In this document: positions 46,823 through 59,575 of the stretch, one piece after another
Layout: the number at the start of each line of letters is the position of its first letter
Numbering within the stretch: position 1 is the stretch's first letter
Program-made: the position numbers and the translations under genes
From: Aquila chrysaetos chrysaetos
Taxonomy: Eukaryota; Chordata; Aves; Accipitriformes; Accipitridae
Assembly: GCF_900496995.4 (NCBI RefSeq)
Contig: NC_044027.1
Span: forward strand, 16,144,743 to 16,208,742
Length of the DNA stretch: 64,000 nt
Direction: 5' to 3'
Notes under the pieces: generated by a model
Told to the model about the DNA's origin: nothing
Seen by the model: the letters and a program-made list of their open reading frames with translations, nothing else
Databases searched by the model: none

Positions 46823-49800
46823 CAACTCCCATCCCCAGGGCAAGACAGTCACCCCAAAGCCTTCTGCACTAGCTGAAAGTGCTGTCGTGGCAAGCACCAA
46901 AAAAAAAGGGAGTGCTGCTCCCACTGAAACTGTGCCTGCACAAGGAGACTGTGTCTTAACCTGCAAAGAGCTGGAGCCCATGGCTTCTCCTACTGTAGTG
47001 CTACCTGCATCCTCCAGCAGCCCTGGGACCTGCTTCTTCTGCAGCCAGAAGCAGCACAGCCCTCTATTTAGCAAGGAAGTTGGGAGTTGCCCTTATTCAC
47101 CTGATTCCAGAAGCTGGAGATTTAAACAAAGTAGACAAACGAGGTAGGAAACAACAGCTGGCAGCACAGACATAAGTGCTGGCAGGATTGCTCACGTCTG
47201 GTACCCAGCACTGGAGCAGGCAGGAGCTTAGACCCCACCATAATAACCACACAGCCAGAAACACCCCACGCTCGAGGGACACTCGGCTCAAACCTTCTGC
47301 ATGAGACCTCTGGCTCTCGTCCTAGCCATTCTGCTGATCACAATGGTGGTCTCATTTGCAGCGGGGAGCGGGGACCAGCTCCACTCTGCACTTCCAAGTG
47401 GCCAAGATGGAAAAAGGAGAGAAAGAAGGAAAAAAAACCCCACCCCACCCTTCCCAGGGAGCGGAGGAGGCCAGCACCGTGTCCTGAAGTAACACCATCC
47501 TGCCTTGTCTTGGCTCTGCTCTGCACTAACACATCCCTGGCCGTGCTGTGTGCTTGGCCAAGCTGTTTTTCTGCGCTGAGTCCTGCTGCCGTGCGTGGGT
47601 GTCCTCCGGCACCCGGGAAGGGGCTCCGAGGGGGGAGCGACCCTGCACGCCAGCATGGCCCCCCCGGGCCGACCCTCTTCCAAGCATCATGACGATGGCT
47701 GCTGGTGGGTCAGCTTCTTGGGTCACTCTGGGGAAAAGACCCAAGGGAGAGACCTCAATGTGGGGGGACGTTCAGGTTGGGAAGATTAAGTCCTACGTGG
47801 AAACTGGGAGTTGAGCAGCTGTATACGGGGGGAGCAGGAGTCTGACCCTCCGTGGTGGAGGGTCATGAGCTCCACAGGTCTTGTCCTGGGTGGGCAATGC
47901 GGCCATTTCCCAGCTTGTCCGTGCACAACAAACCCTGCTGCCGATGCTTCTGAGCAAGCCCTGCTTCAGAAGAAAGGAAAAGAGCTCAGCAAGAGGCCAG
48001 GAAAACGGGAGAGCATGCAAGTGACGCTGGCTGCCCGAGATGCCGTTTCCTTGAGCTGCTGGGTCTTGCTGCTGCTGCTGCTTTCTGCCCCGGAGCTGGG
48101 TGCAGGCAGCATTTGTCACCCAGGACCTTAGCCCAGGGTAACAAGAAATCACACTATAATAAACTGGCCAGGGCAGAGGAGGCTGGATCTGAACCCTTGA
48201 TGCTGCAAAGTTTTGGGGTGAGCCTGGCTTACACTCCCCTGTTGCCCCGCCGGTGCCATGTACGTGCCACGGCTCTGCCCAAGGGTAAACCCCGGAGAGC
48301 ATCGGTGTGAAGGAAAGCCACTGCCCAGACAGAAGACACCAGCCTGGGAGGTGGGAAAGCAGCAAATAAGTTAGAAGCCAAAAACAGTTTGGTGGCAAAT
48401 ACAGCCTTATTTCTGCATTTCCCCCAGTTCCTGTAATCCTACCCAGTCAATGAATAAGAGCCGGGCTGCTAGGAACAGCCGGGCAGTGTGCCAGCAGAAG
48501 ACTTTGCATTTACGGAGCCAGCGGACAGGGCAGCTGCCAGAAACACAGGCGGAGAACGTGGCTTTCCATATGAAAAACACTTTAAGCAGAAGGCCTGCAT
48601 CACTTTTGTTTGCTTTCTCTCTCTTCCTCCTGACGGCAGCACTCCTGGCCTGGGGGCTGATGCTCTGCGTAAACAGCAGGGATTTAAACAGCCAGGCTTG
48701 ACGGCGGGTGGGCTGGGGAAAGGGCACGTGGGGGCTCGGTGCCTGCGGACCCAGTGCTTCGACAAGACCACCTGAGTGCTCCTCAACACAAGGACAAGAC
48801 GAGACATGTCTCAGCAGTTAATGCTTCCCCATCTCAGCACAAGTGCTTCCCATGTGGTACCCCACCGTATCTCCAGGCACTCCATCCTCCAAGTTTCTTT
48901 TGAACACTTCGTGAGCAGGGGGCACTTAACTGTTTGGATAACGCTACTCACAATTTCCCAGGCTCATCCATAGCAGATGGGTCCTCCTGGGTGCTGGAGA
49001 CAGCTCGGAGATCCCAGCAGCCCTGTCCTCCCATCTGTACCCGCTGGGACTGCACTTGCCCCAGTCTCTGCTCGGACACAGGCCCTTTGCAGAGTGCCTC
49101 CTGCACTTGGGAGGTGCTTTCCCTACCCTGAAAATGGGGATTTGCACCACTATTGATAGTCCCTGGAATAAGAAGGATTTTTGGAAGTAAGTCTATGGCA
49201 CATCAGAGGGGGCTCCACCGCCTGGGAGATGCAGCCGGGTCTGGGTGGGCACTCGCAGGCTGTAACGCTGCTGTGGGCTTTTAAACGACAAATCAGAACG
49301 GTGAGCAGAACGCTTCACACCCACCTGAAACTGCATGGCCCTTTCTGGTGGCCTTCGAGCCCTTACCTGCTTTGAAGCCAATTACAGAGACCACCTATAC
49401 TCTTAGAGGTAACTCACAGCTAAGTCTGCAGTGACCCCTGCGGCTTCCCCCCCTCCACTAACACACCCCCAGCCCTCCCACCCGCAGAGACAGACCCAGA
49501 TACTTCATCTCCCACTGATGTCCAGACCAGAAACAACACTTTTCAAAGGCAATCTATACACAGTGCCTGATAAATTATTCAGCAGATAGCACATTGCTGG
49601 AATAGTGCTGAGCTCTGCAGAACAGGATCCCGGCCACCTCCGGGCTCCTGCGCTGCACGGACGGGCTTGGGCAGGGCTGGGACGGCAGCTCGGGGCAGGC
49701 TGTGCTGGGGACCAGGGCTCACGGGGCGCTTGGGAACGGCCAAGGGCAGGAGAACAACACCATGGCCATGGAAAGGTGACGAGAGCTGGGACGCGAGAGA

Positions 49801-52800
49801 GCCCTGACCACCCGCAGGCATCGGCTCGGTGCTCTCTCGTGCTGGTTTTAGCATCCTGGCAGGGAGAGTTAAGCCTGGAGGTACGTCAGGCTAATGCACG
49901 ATGAGCATCAGGCTGATACGGGGATGTATCCCCCATATTTGTATCAATCATAACCCACGATAAACTCCTCCAGGGGACTGGAGAGGCTGGGGACTGTTCC
50001 TTTCCTTTCTGCCCATTCTCAGCTCAGCCCTTTACAGCCTGAAATGCTCCCCCAGTGCTCCCAGTGCAGTGCTGATGGTCGGGCTGGCAAGGGGAATGGG
50101 GATGGTCAAATGTCAGAGTGACCTGCTCCTTCTGTCTGCTCTTATTATCGTCTGATATAGTGATATATAACAACGATATTACATATCATTAAGAAACAGA
50201 ATGTTGTAATCCAAAGTTTTGTTAAATATTGCATGACAGCCCAAAAACTCCTAGAAAAGCCCCTGGTTTTCCAATAAGTTGTATATAATTTTTCCCAAAT
50301 GCTGAGGACACGCTGTATACATATCCCTGCCGGCATCCCTGCTAGTGGTGGCAGAGCAGCCAGGTTGTACTCCCGTGCGAGAGCAGTTCGTTGGCAATGA
50401 AACCCAGCAAAGGAGGCCCAGGCTATTTGGGTGATACATCAAACAGCAACAGCCACTCTGAATTTTGGGTTTTCCTGAAGCTTAAAAAAAGCAGAAGTTC
50501 ATGGGACAATCAGGGATCCTCTCCCACCAATTACCATTATTAGTTTTTAAAACAGAGATTAGCTCTTAGTGAGCCATCTGAATTTTCAGCACACTTAAGC
50601 AGGCTGCCTTCAAAGTGCATCGATCTAGGGGATGCCTGCCCCAGCAGCATGGGAGAGGGAATATGTGCTCTGTAATAATGAGGCAATAATGTCATTTAGC
50701 ACAACCAAATCACGCCTAATGAAAAATAATATTTGCACAGCTCATCAAAGCAGCATTGAGGCTTACTAAGCACAACTCCAGGCATGAATTTAAATGACTG
50801 CAGATGCTAACCGGAGTGCAGTGGTGCCGCTGGGGAGGGATGGGGGAAAACACTGAATCACCTGGATGGTGCATGTGCTGCCCTCGGGAATGTCCGGGGA
50901 CATTCCAAAGGTGCTGCTTTCTCCATCCCAAAGGGACTAGGGAAGGTGTCTGCAGACACTTCAGCATCTCCTGGAATAAAGCAGGGTATGTTCACCCTGC
51001 TCTGCCCTTCTGACTCTCTGTAAAACTGTACAGCCACATCCTAAAAAGCATCAATAGGGATGCTATCAGTATGGACAGGGATGCTAGTGACTCAGTGCTG
51101 CCCAGCAGTGCATCCCTGCACACCAGCCCTGTGCTGGCATCAGTCCGGGAGAGGTAAACCCAAAAAAACAGGCCCGAGGGAGGAACTGGTACAGACATGA
51201 TGGACTCACCTCTGGGTCCGACCCTGCGCATGGTGAGCTGCCACAGCAGGGGCTCACGGCCAGCTGGTCTCTGTCAGGATTTGAGAGCTGCTGTCAAACC
51301 ACACCAGAGGGTTTTACCCTCCCCAATCCCACCTTTCACTGCCCAAACAATCACACTCTGCTTAAGTACCAGGAATTATTTCCATACATCTGCTGGAAAG
51401 CAGGCCATAATCCCAAACACACATAAGCAGCCTAAACTCCTTCCAAACAAAAAAAGAAAAAAGAAAGAAAGACAGGCTGTCTTTCCACCCTGCATCATTT
51501 AATCGCCTCCTGAATTATGGTTTAGTCAGTCTGAGATATTAGCATCAGAGAGCGCAGGTTTTGGTATTAGCAGCTTGAGATAAGCTACCGCGATCACTGC
51601 TGAGTGGGAAATAAGTCAGAGGGTGGGGAGCACCCACCTGCCCACCCTGGGGACTTCTCTTAGCAGGGCAGTTTTGCAGGCTGGAAGTGTTCCCTGGCCA
51701 ACCTTTTCAAGCTTGGGTTAGCTTACTAAGAACTAACAATAAATTTTACTCCTGATTAGTACTGTTTCCTGCCCAATTCACTGAGCAGGCATTGCTCCCT
51801 CTCCATCACCGTCCCGCAGGAGAGCTCACTGCAGCCCCCCATCAAGGCACAGTCTGCTGGAGTGCCGGCGGAAAGATCAAAAAGCCTTAATTTTCAGAAA
51901 ACACTGCTGAAATGATGCACCAAAGGTGGAAAAAAAAGGAATTTGTCCTTCTGAAAGAGCAACTCTTTCCAGAATTGCTCACTTCACCTGGACTTTGAAA
52001 GCTCTTCAGGCTGAAAACTAGCCGCTGCTTCCCCAAGAGCCCAACACAGCCAGGGGAGCCCCGCGGGACCCCGTGCCTTACACCAACAGCTCACATCAGC
52101 TTTCCCGCTGTCACATCTCCCAGCAAACGCCTCGAGAGGAGGTTTTCACGGCTCAGACAGGACTGCTGGGGCATGCGGATGGGAAGAGACTCACACAGAG
52201 TCTCTGGCGGAGCTCTCGGCTGATTACAAGCTTGGCTGGGAGCCGGAGCTGCCTCTTGGCCCCAGGGGTGCTGACACCGCAGCTGGGATGGTCTGGCATT
52301 CCCATCCATGACGGTCCTGGGGATAAAGACTCTTACGGGCCAGGGACAGCACGCAGAGGGATAGCAAGGTCTTGGTACCCTCTGATGACCGCCTTAAAAC
52401 CATGCAAAGCAATAGGGGCAGCAGCTCTCATGGTGGCCCTCCCAGCAGTGGCTGCTTTAGCTCCGGGGATTTGTTGGCTCTGGCCATGCAGTGGTATCTG
52501 CATGGAGCCTCATTCTTATGGGAAGACATTGCAGCAACTGGCCTGGGGGAGACGGACTGAGTCAGCCCTGCTGGGATTCAGCCCTGTGCTATTAGAAACA
52601 CTACATGCTTCAAAGCTTGTCTTTGCACTTTTTAGCTTTTGCCTCAGGCAGCCGCAAAGCCATGCAGACCCCTGCGTGGCACCGAGAAGAGCAGGAGCCG
52701 ACGCAGCCAGCCCCAGCTGCGCGTTCAGCCTTTGTGCAACTTCTGAGCTAAAGCCCTGGTTCAGCCCAGGGCCTCTGGCCCCGGCTCCTCTCTGGCTCTG

Positions 52801-52840
52801 GCAAATGAAGCAGCACTGTGCCCGAGAGGGAAAACATTGC

Positions 52841-52892
52841 TATGCTAATACCCGTTTTACAGACAGGGAAACTGAGCCCTCGGCCGGTTAAG
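52841..52892 (+). repeat. MIR-like SINE fragment
   Basis: CCCGTTTTACAGACAGGGAA followed by ACTGAG and, after a few bases, GGTTAAGG matches the MIR core 'ccattttacagatgaggaaactgaggcacagagaggttaag' closely. Confidence 0.6.
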
Positions 52893-53792
52893 GCTCTGCT
52901 TTTGAAGCTAGGTTGCTTGAAGTCTGTCAAATATCAGCCCATTTCCAGACTAAGCTGGCTTCTCCCAGGCCAGGCACTGGGTAAGCAGCGAGCCGGGATC
53001 AGCTCCACTCTCCTTCCACCCCCTGTGCCGGTGGTTGGGAAGGATGAATCCCCACACATGACCTGGTGGCCCCTGCAGATGTCCTGAGACACAGACGAGC
53101 CATCGATCCTGAGATGCAGATGAGCCGTTGATCAGGGGCTGGGGAAGGAAGGACACGTACAGCGTACGTTTCCAGTAAGCAGTAAATCCAACAGCTTTGC
53201 ACTTCCAAGAGGTATGAACGCAGCTCCGCGGGACGGGAAGATCCTCGGCAGATCAAAGTCTTTGTGAGCTGCACAACTCGCTCTCATTTGCTCAGGATTC
53301 ACGGACCCAAACAGGCTGGGGTGGAGGCAGCAGGGAGCACCGTTTCCTTGGTGCTCGTTAAATGCGGTGACCTGAGAGCTCCAGGGACCACCATCCATCC
53401 AGCTGCAGTAACGGGCAGGAGGGGGACCAGCACCCCTCTGTCCTTGCTCCCCCCTCGGCTGTGGGTGGGTGGCTGATGGCCAGTGACACCTCCAGCAGCC
53501 CCACATTGTCCCCCCAGCACCCCGCTGTCACTTGCCGTTTCCTGAGCTGCCCGGGGCAACCCGCTTATTCCTCATCAGTCCCTGTCCCTCTGCCCTTGTG
53601 ACACAGACTGCCTGCAGCGTGACCTGGGTCCGTGCTTCCAGCTCCTGCTGTCGCATGACGCCGGGTGACTCCTCGGGTGCTGGCTGCCACCACCCAGCAT
53701 CTCCCGGAGACAAGCCCTTGGGGCTGCCTGAACAACCGCCCAGGCACCAGCAGCCCCAGCTGGGATCTCCAAAGAGATATACGGTCTTGCCT

Positions 53793-53810
53793 TAAAAAAA
53801 AAAAAAAAAA
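53793..53810 (+). repeat. (A)18 homopolymer
   Basis: About 18 consecutive A, with no recognisable retroposon body upstream. Confidence 0.9.
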
Positions 53811-56800
53811 ATCATAAAAAAGGGTAGGGAGTTTCCATAGCTACAGCTTTACATTGCTCTGGCAAAGGCTCAGGTTCAGCCTGTGTAACGAGAAGCAAGC
53901 AGAGTGTTTTTCCCACTCCAGCCCAGCAAGGTAGCATGATGCATGAATAAAAGAGTGAAGAGGAGAGAGAGAGCTCAGTGATTTTTGGAAATAAAACATA
54001 AATGTTAAGGAGCGGCATGTAAGGCTGCTGCTAGCACTGCGTTCCCTGCCCTGCCTGACCCACCGCTTGTATGGGGCATGAGTTGCATTTGCAGGTGGGG
54101 AGGGAAGGAGCCCTCACAGCCCCCCCGCTCGACAGCACGGCGAGCGAGACATGCACTTTCATGCCGCTTGACGTGGTCAGAGACCAAGAACTGCTTCATT
54201 TAAATTACTGTCTGGGTGGTGCTCCCAGGGCTGGACTTCCAGAGAGACGGGGAGCCGGCGCAAGCAGTGATTCTGCAGAGATTTAGTGCTGCTGCCAATG
54301 CAGAGTCACTGTCCACAGGACCTGGGGACGTGGGGCTTGCCTTGCTTCGTATCCGTGCCTTGTACAACGTCACGTTATGCACTTTGGGCTGGTGTCAGCA
54401 CCGCGGTTCATGGGAAAGCACACATGCGGTTGCAAACCACTCTGATCATGAACAAGAGGGCGATGGGCTTCCTCATTGCTTGTGATCAGGAGTTTTCCTA
54501 CAGGCAGTAAAATCGCCTTATGTTATCCTTTTTAATAAGGATTTATCATTGCTGCATCAGGGGAATTAATACAGACCGTCTGAGAGGGTAATTTTCAGAT
54601 TCTTGGCAACTTACACTGAACTGGTTCCAGTAAATTTTTCCTTTTTTCCTCACCTTAATTCTGTTACAGCTTTTCCTGGGAGATGAGAGAGGGAAAGATT
54701 TAATTCAGAGGGAAAAAAACCCCCAAAACAACAAAATCATAAGCAAAAAAGCGGAAAAGATAAAGTAATTCATACAGCTCAGCTGAAAACTGTCATTAGG
54801 CGAATAAAGAAACAGAGAAAAACCTTCACACAAATTGCTTTGCTCAAAACCATGTGGGCTTAACAGAGCTGCTGGGATCAAATGTTTGAAATATCGACTG
54901 TTCCCAGGGACAGCATCTTTCAGAAATCAAAACACATGTGATGGATCTTTTTCCCTAGCGTCAGCATTAGGACGACGCAACCCCTGTCTTTGAAATGACT
55001 CCTTGATGCTCGAGAGGCCCTTGAGAGCCATGCGGTGGTTCGTGCTCCCGCACACTCGCTCTGCCATCTTCTCGCCGTCCCCAGGAGCCAAAGCAATGCT
55101 ACCGCCGGCACCGAACGGCACGGGAAACTGAGGCAGGCGAGGCTGGTGGGGCAGGGTGCTCCCACCGCTTCTGCTGGCGTTTGATGCCCGCACGCGTCGG
55201 GCTCTGCGCTCCCCAGCTCCTCGCGTTCGCAGCAGATCAGTGCCGGCACCTTCCCGAGCAGGCTGCACTTTCTGCCTTCCTTGCTTAAATGATGATGCCT
55301 GGCTTGCAGCACCTCAAAGGGCTAGAAAATGCCAAGTAGCTTCTCTTTGAAAGCCAAGCCTTAGACTAGCGCTCGGAATCACCTCCGAGCGTTTGAGCCC
55401 TTCTTTGGCCTTGCTGAAGGGCGGACAGGCCAGGGTACCACCAGCAGCTGTACTTGCTGTGGGATGGGCTGTGCTTCCCGCAGCCCTGGGGGGCGTCAGA
55501 TCCCGTAACCCCCTAGGGACACCCATGCAGAAACGCTTCCATCCATCCTGGAAAGCAGGAGGAGACTCACAGGCCAGCGCTGCCCCACTCCACCCTCTGA
55601 ATCCCAGCAGAATTTCACCGTTCCTCACTTGCACAGCGAGCTCAGGTCGCTTGAACATGTTTGCTGGAACTCATTGGGAAGTAGGTACGTTACGCTGTTA
55701 AATAACACTTTCTGCCCCAGAGCTAACCTTGCAGTCGTGATGAACTGGGAACCCATAACCAAAGTAGCAAAACCTTTCACTGAACCTAGGCTGATTTTCT
55801 GAGCTCTCTATCACCCTCGCCACGCTGATGCTGTAGTACCACAACGAGCGCTTCGTTAACAGCCCACCTCAATGGTAAACCATACAGAAACCTGCTGAAC
55901 AGATAAGTTTAAGTCTTACAAACCCCAGGCCTGCAAACGCGAGCATCTTCACTGCCCTGTGCCCGGTTAGCAGACCACAGCCCATCGAAACGCAGGTGCG
56001 CGACTCGCAGGAGATGCCCCTCGCAAGGTTAAACAGACCACGGGTATCCTCTGGGAATTGGGATTACATTCACCACTGTCTCAAACCACGGGCCTTTTTA
56101 ATAAAACACCCTGCAACCTGGCTGCCACTGCTCCTGGGCTTGACAGCGGAGAGACCAGGTAGCACGTGGGAGCCCAGGAATTTCTGCTGTGATCACAGGA
56201 TGCTTCAGTTCTGCTTCTGGTTGGTTTAATTAGGATATCATGACATTGCACAAGATTCAGGTTACACGGCAACGTTAGCATTTGTATCAAACAAAGCACT
56301 TGTTCTTTTCAGGTTCCTGCAAATGTTCTCATCTGTAGTCATTTTTGGAAATCTTCTTTTTTTGGGCAAAACCCAAGCACTGGCTACAGCAACAGCGTGC
56401 CAGTGTTAGCATTTCTGGGGCTGGGCAACTCTAATCCTCTGCAGTCAACGGTACTGCTGTAGCCCAGCAATATTCATGCTTTATATTTACTAGCAATCAA
56501 GTCAGACAGTATTTTAAAGACCAACCCTTTGTCTGCCAATCCCAACATTCAACAGTATAACATAATATTTACAAAGGTAGCCAGAAAGCAAATAAGATCA
56601 GTGCTTGGTTTCTCAGAAACCGGTATCACAGTCTTGTGTTTTCTATAACCTATGTTGTTTTATTTAAAAATACAACAAAAACAAAGATGCGATGCCAGAA
56701 ACACAAGGGAAAATATGTGCAACCAAGAAAACCCCACTTTCTGTGGGCTGAATCTGCTCCCACGAGCTACTGTGAGAATCGGGAATAACTCTTCAGAAGA

Positions 56801-59540
56801 CAGTAATGCTAAACTGTTGCAAATCAGAAAAAGCAAGCTGGAACTGTCTAATATTAATTGCATACATATTATGCTTGCCTTTTTATCTCAGGGGGGCTAT
56901 GCCTGCCCACGGGATGTCACATCCACCAGGCCTCCACCGCAAAGAGCAGCCAGGATCATCCCGGTCACAAACCCAGACTGAAGCAGCCGTGAAGGTGCGA
57001 CAGCCCCGGGAGCAAAATCCCGGGAGCGGGCACCTCCGGCACTCCTTACAGCCCAGGATTAGACACGGGGGTTTTATGTCTCCGAGGTGCCAAACGCCCT
57101 GGGAGCTTCTGCCCGAGCCGGAGCGAGCTCAGGGATGCCAGCACCCGACGCTGCACACCAGAGGTGCCCTGCTCTGGGTACAGCTTTGGCTCCGGCGCAG
57201 TCAGTAAGAAAATGGCTTTGGTGACAGCTGGATCCGAGAGGTCACCTGGAGGGGTTTGAGAAACATCTTTCGAGAGCTTTTATGCAGTTGGGTGGGGAAG
57301 AGGGGGGCTGGCCTCGGGAGAGCTGCGGCCACGGGCAGCAGCCGAACCACACAGCTTTTTGTCTGTCCCTGCTTGCACAAGGAAAGGAGGCGCAAAGGAA
57401 ACCCACGGGACAGACGTTAAGTTTGAATTATTCCCCCAGTGCCTCCTTTGTGTAATATAACAATAAACCCACAAAATTTGCCTAACAGCAAACCCAAATC
57501 GACACTTATTATCCTTCCCCTCCCAACTCCACTCCCACTCTCGCAGCACGGCTATATTTCCCCAGATCCCACCACTAATCTTTCCAGGGCTTAGCTACCC
57601 AGCAGGAGACACCAATCAAACCAAGACCCCTCTTTTTCCTTCCACATGAGAGCCTTATAAATTACATCCCTGTAAATCTCTGCTTACGCTGGCTTGCAGA
57701 GGAGGCAGGGAGAGATCCCCAAGACCGAGGCCGTGCATTTCCCAGGCCACCCTCCCGCAGCCGGGACACCGCAGCACTTGCTCAAAACTGAGCCTCTGGC
57801 AGCCTCCATACTATATTTTCCTCCCCAGGCAGGAGTTTAGCTTGGATTGTCACAAAAGGCATCATGTCTTGCTATGTAACTCACGTATATTGTGTTAACT
57901 AAAGAGTGACAACGTGCACGCTATTGTTCTGCGGATGCAAGGGTGGGAAACCAGGAGGAAGAAGCATCGCTGCCTGCAGGGGCAATGCAGGCAGACACCG
58001 GTTAGGAAGAGCCTCCCTGCACTGCACAAGCTGTAATCTAGCTCTGAAGGCAGGCAACAGATAAAGGAGAGAGTTAATGGTTTGCTAAAGCTCAGGCAGG
58101 AGGATCCACGACAGGTCTTAAAACAAATCTACACTGAGAGCAAAGGGAATCCAGATGTAAACGGCATGGCAAAGCCAAAGCAACACCCTCCGCTTAAATG
58201 GGGAAGTAAATGCGGGCTTCAGGAGAGGAGCTCTGTACTGGGATTGCACTGTCCCTGCCGGTCACCTCAGAAAATACTGTATTATTTCCTAGGGAAAAAA
58301 ACCCAAACAGCCCAGAGGAGTGAAGGTGGAATATTGGGAATAAAAATGAGCAAAGCTATTTGTAGGTAAGTTATTTTTCTCACAGGAAATGGTGCCTGTA
58401 AGTGGATGCTTTAGCAGAGCTGTGATTTGCACGCTGTAACGCAGCCGCTTTGGGAACTCATCTGGCAATTGCCTGTGAACTCCCTCTGTCTTCTGGCACA
58501 CTCCCGCAACATCACAGCAAATACCTGCTTCGATGGAGCCCATGTATCATCTTTTACAACAAAGTCCAAGACATCTCTCTGTTGTGATAGGTGCCAGTTT
58601 ACAAGTCTTTGAATCTCAAGACATTTTGATCCACTTCAGTTGAAGTGACCCGAGCTGGGAAGAGGCGGGGGGAGACAACGACTTCTGAATCCATCACAAG
58701 GCTACGGTGGTCCCCAGAGGGTTTCAAAGCAGCCACATCACCCAGCAGTCTGGGTATTTATCATCCCCCAGGCAGGCACTTCCCTTTCATTAATGCTGAT
58801 GTGTTTTCCCCTTTAACCTCAAACAGTCCGAAACTCTCAGTGAGTAAAGAGACAGCCTGGCTTTGACTGATGACAGCTCTGCAGGTACGAGTGGAACAGA
58901 CCGTGCTACAAGAGGCCACTTTTGTCCATTATGGTCCAGCCTAGATTTTCAGGCAGCCGAGGTACTAGGGACTGCTCCACACAGGAAAAAATGAAACCCC
59001 AAAGGACTTCTCCTCCCAGGTTGCTAAGAGTCCCCTCCAGCAGAAAGGAAGGAAATCCCAGCTGTGTGGCGCGCCCACCGCTTGCAATTCTCCCAATATA
59101 ATGAGCTTATGAGCTTCTGAGGCTCAGAACCTGTGATGAACTTGTACCTAGAGAAAAGCCATAGCGTGGCCTCAAAGCCATACGTACCTAAAGCTGGCAG
59201 TGCTTCGTCCCCTGCCTGGCGAGAACATCATCTCCTTTATCCCCTGCCCAAGAGAGGCCAACCAGTGCAGCCTTGGAGGAGCCTAAACTGGAGTTTAGTA
59301 GCAATTCACAGCAAAAAACCTACAAGCTTTTTCACCAAAGCCTATTTTTCAGGCTGGCAGCTTCTGACGGTTATCTCACCACCTAAGTTTTCTGTAATTG
59401 GTATCTCGGAAAGGAAGGAAGAAGAGGACAGGGCCGCGGAGCAGGAGCAGCGACTGACCCGCGGGAGGGCAGGGCTGGAGCACCAGCGGATGAACAGAAG
59501 GGAGAAGGCAGACAGGGAGCAGCAGGCTGGGGTGTGTGGG

Positions 59541-59575
59541 CTCTGAGCAGCTCTGAGCAGCTCCAAGCAGCTCTC
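59541..59575 (+). repeat. Tandem decamer CTCTGAGCAG
   Basis: Two perfect copies, one with two changes (CTCCAAGCAG) and a partial fourth (CTCTCC). Confidence 0.85.

Noticed and set aside
52073..52891. 272-codon plus-strand frame
   Set aside because: No domain, and its 3' end runs through a MIR-like fragment; most likely chance.
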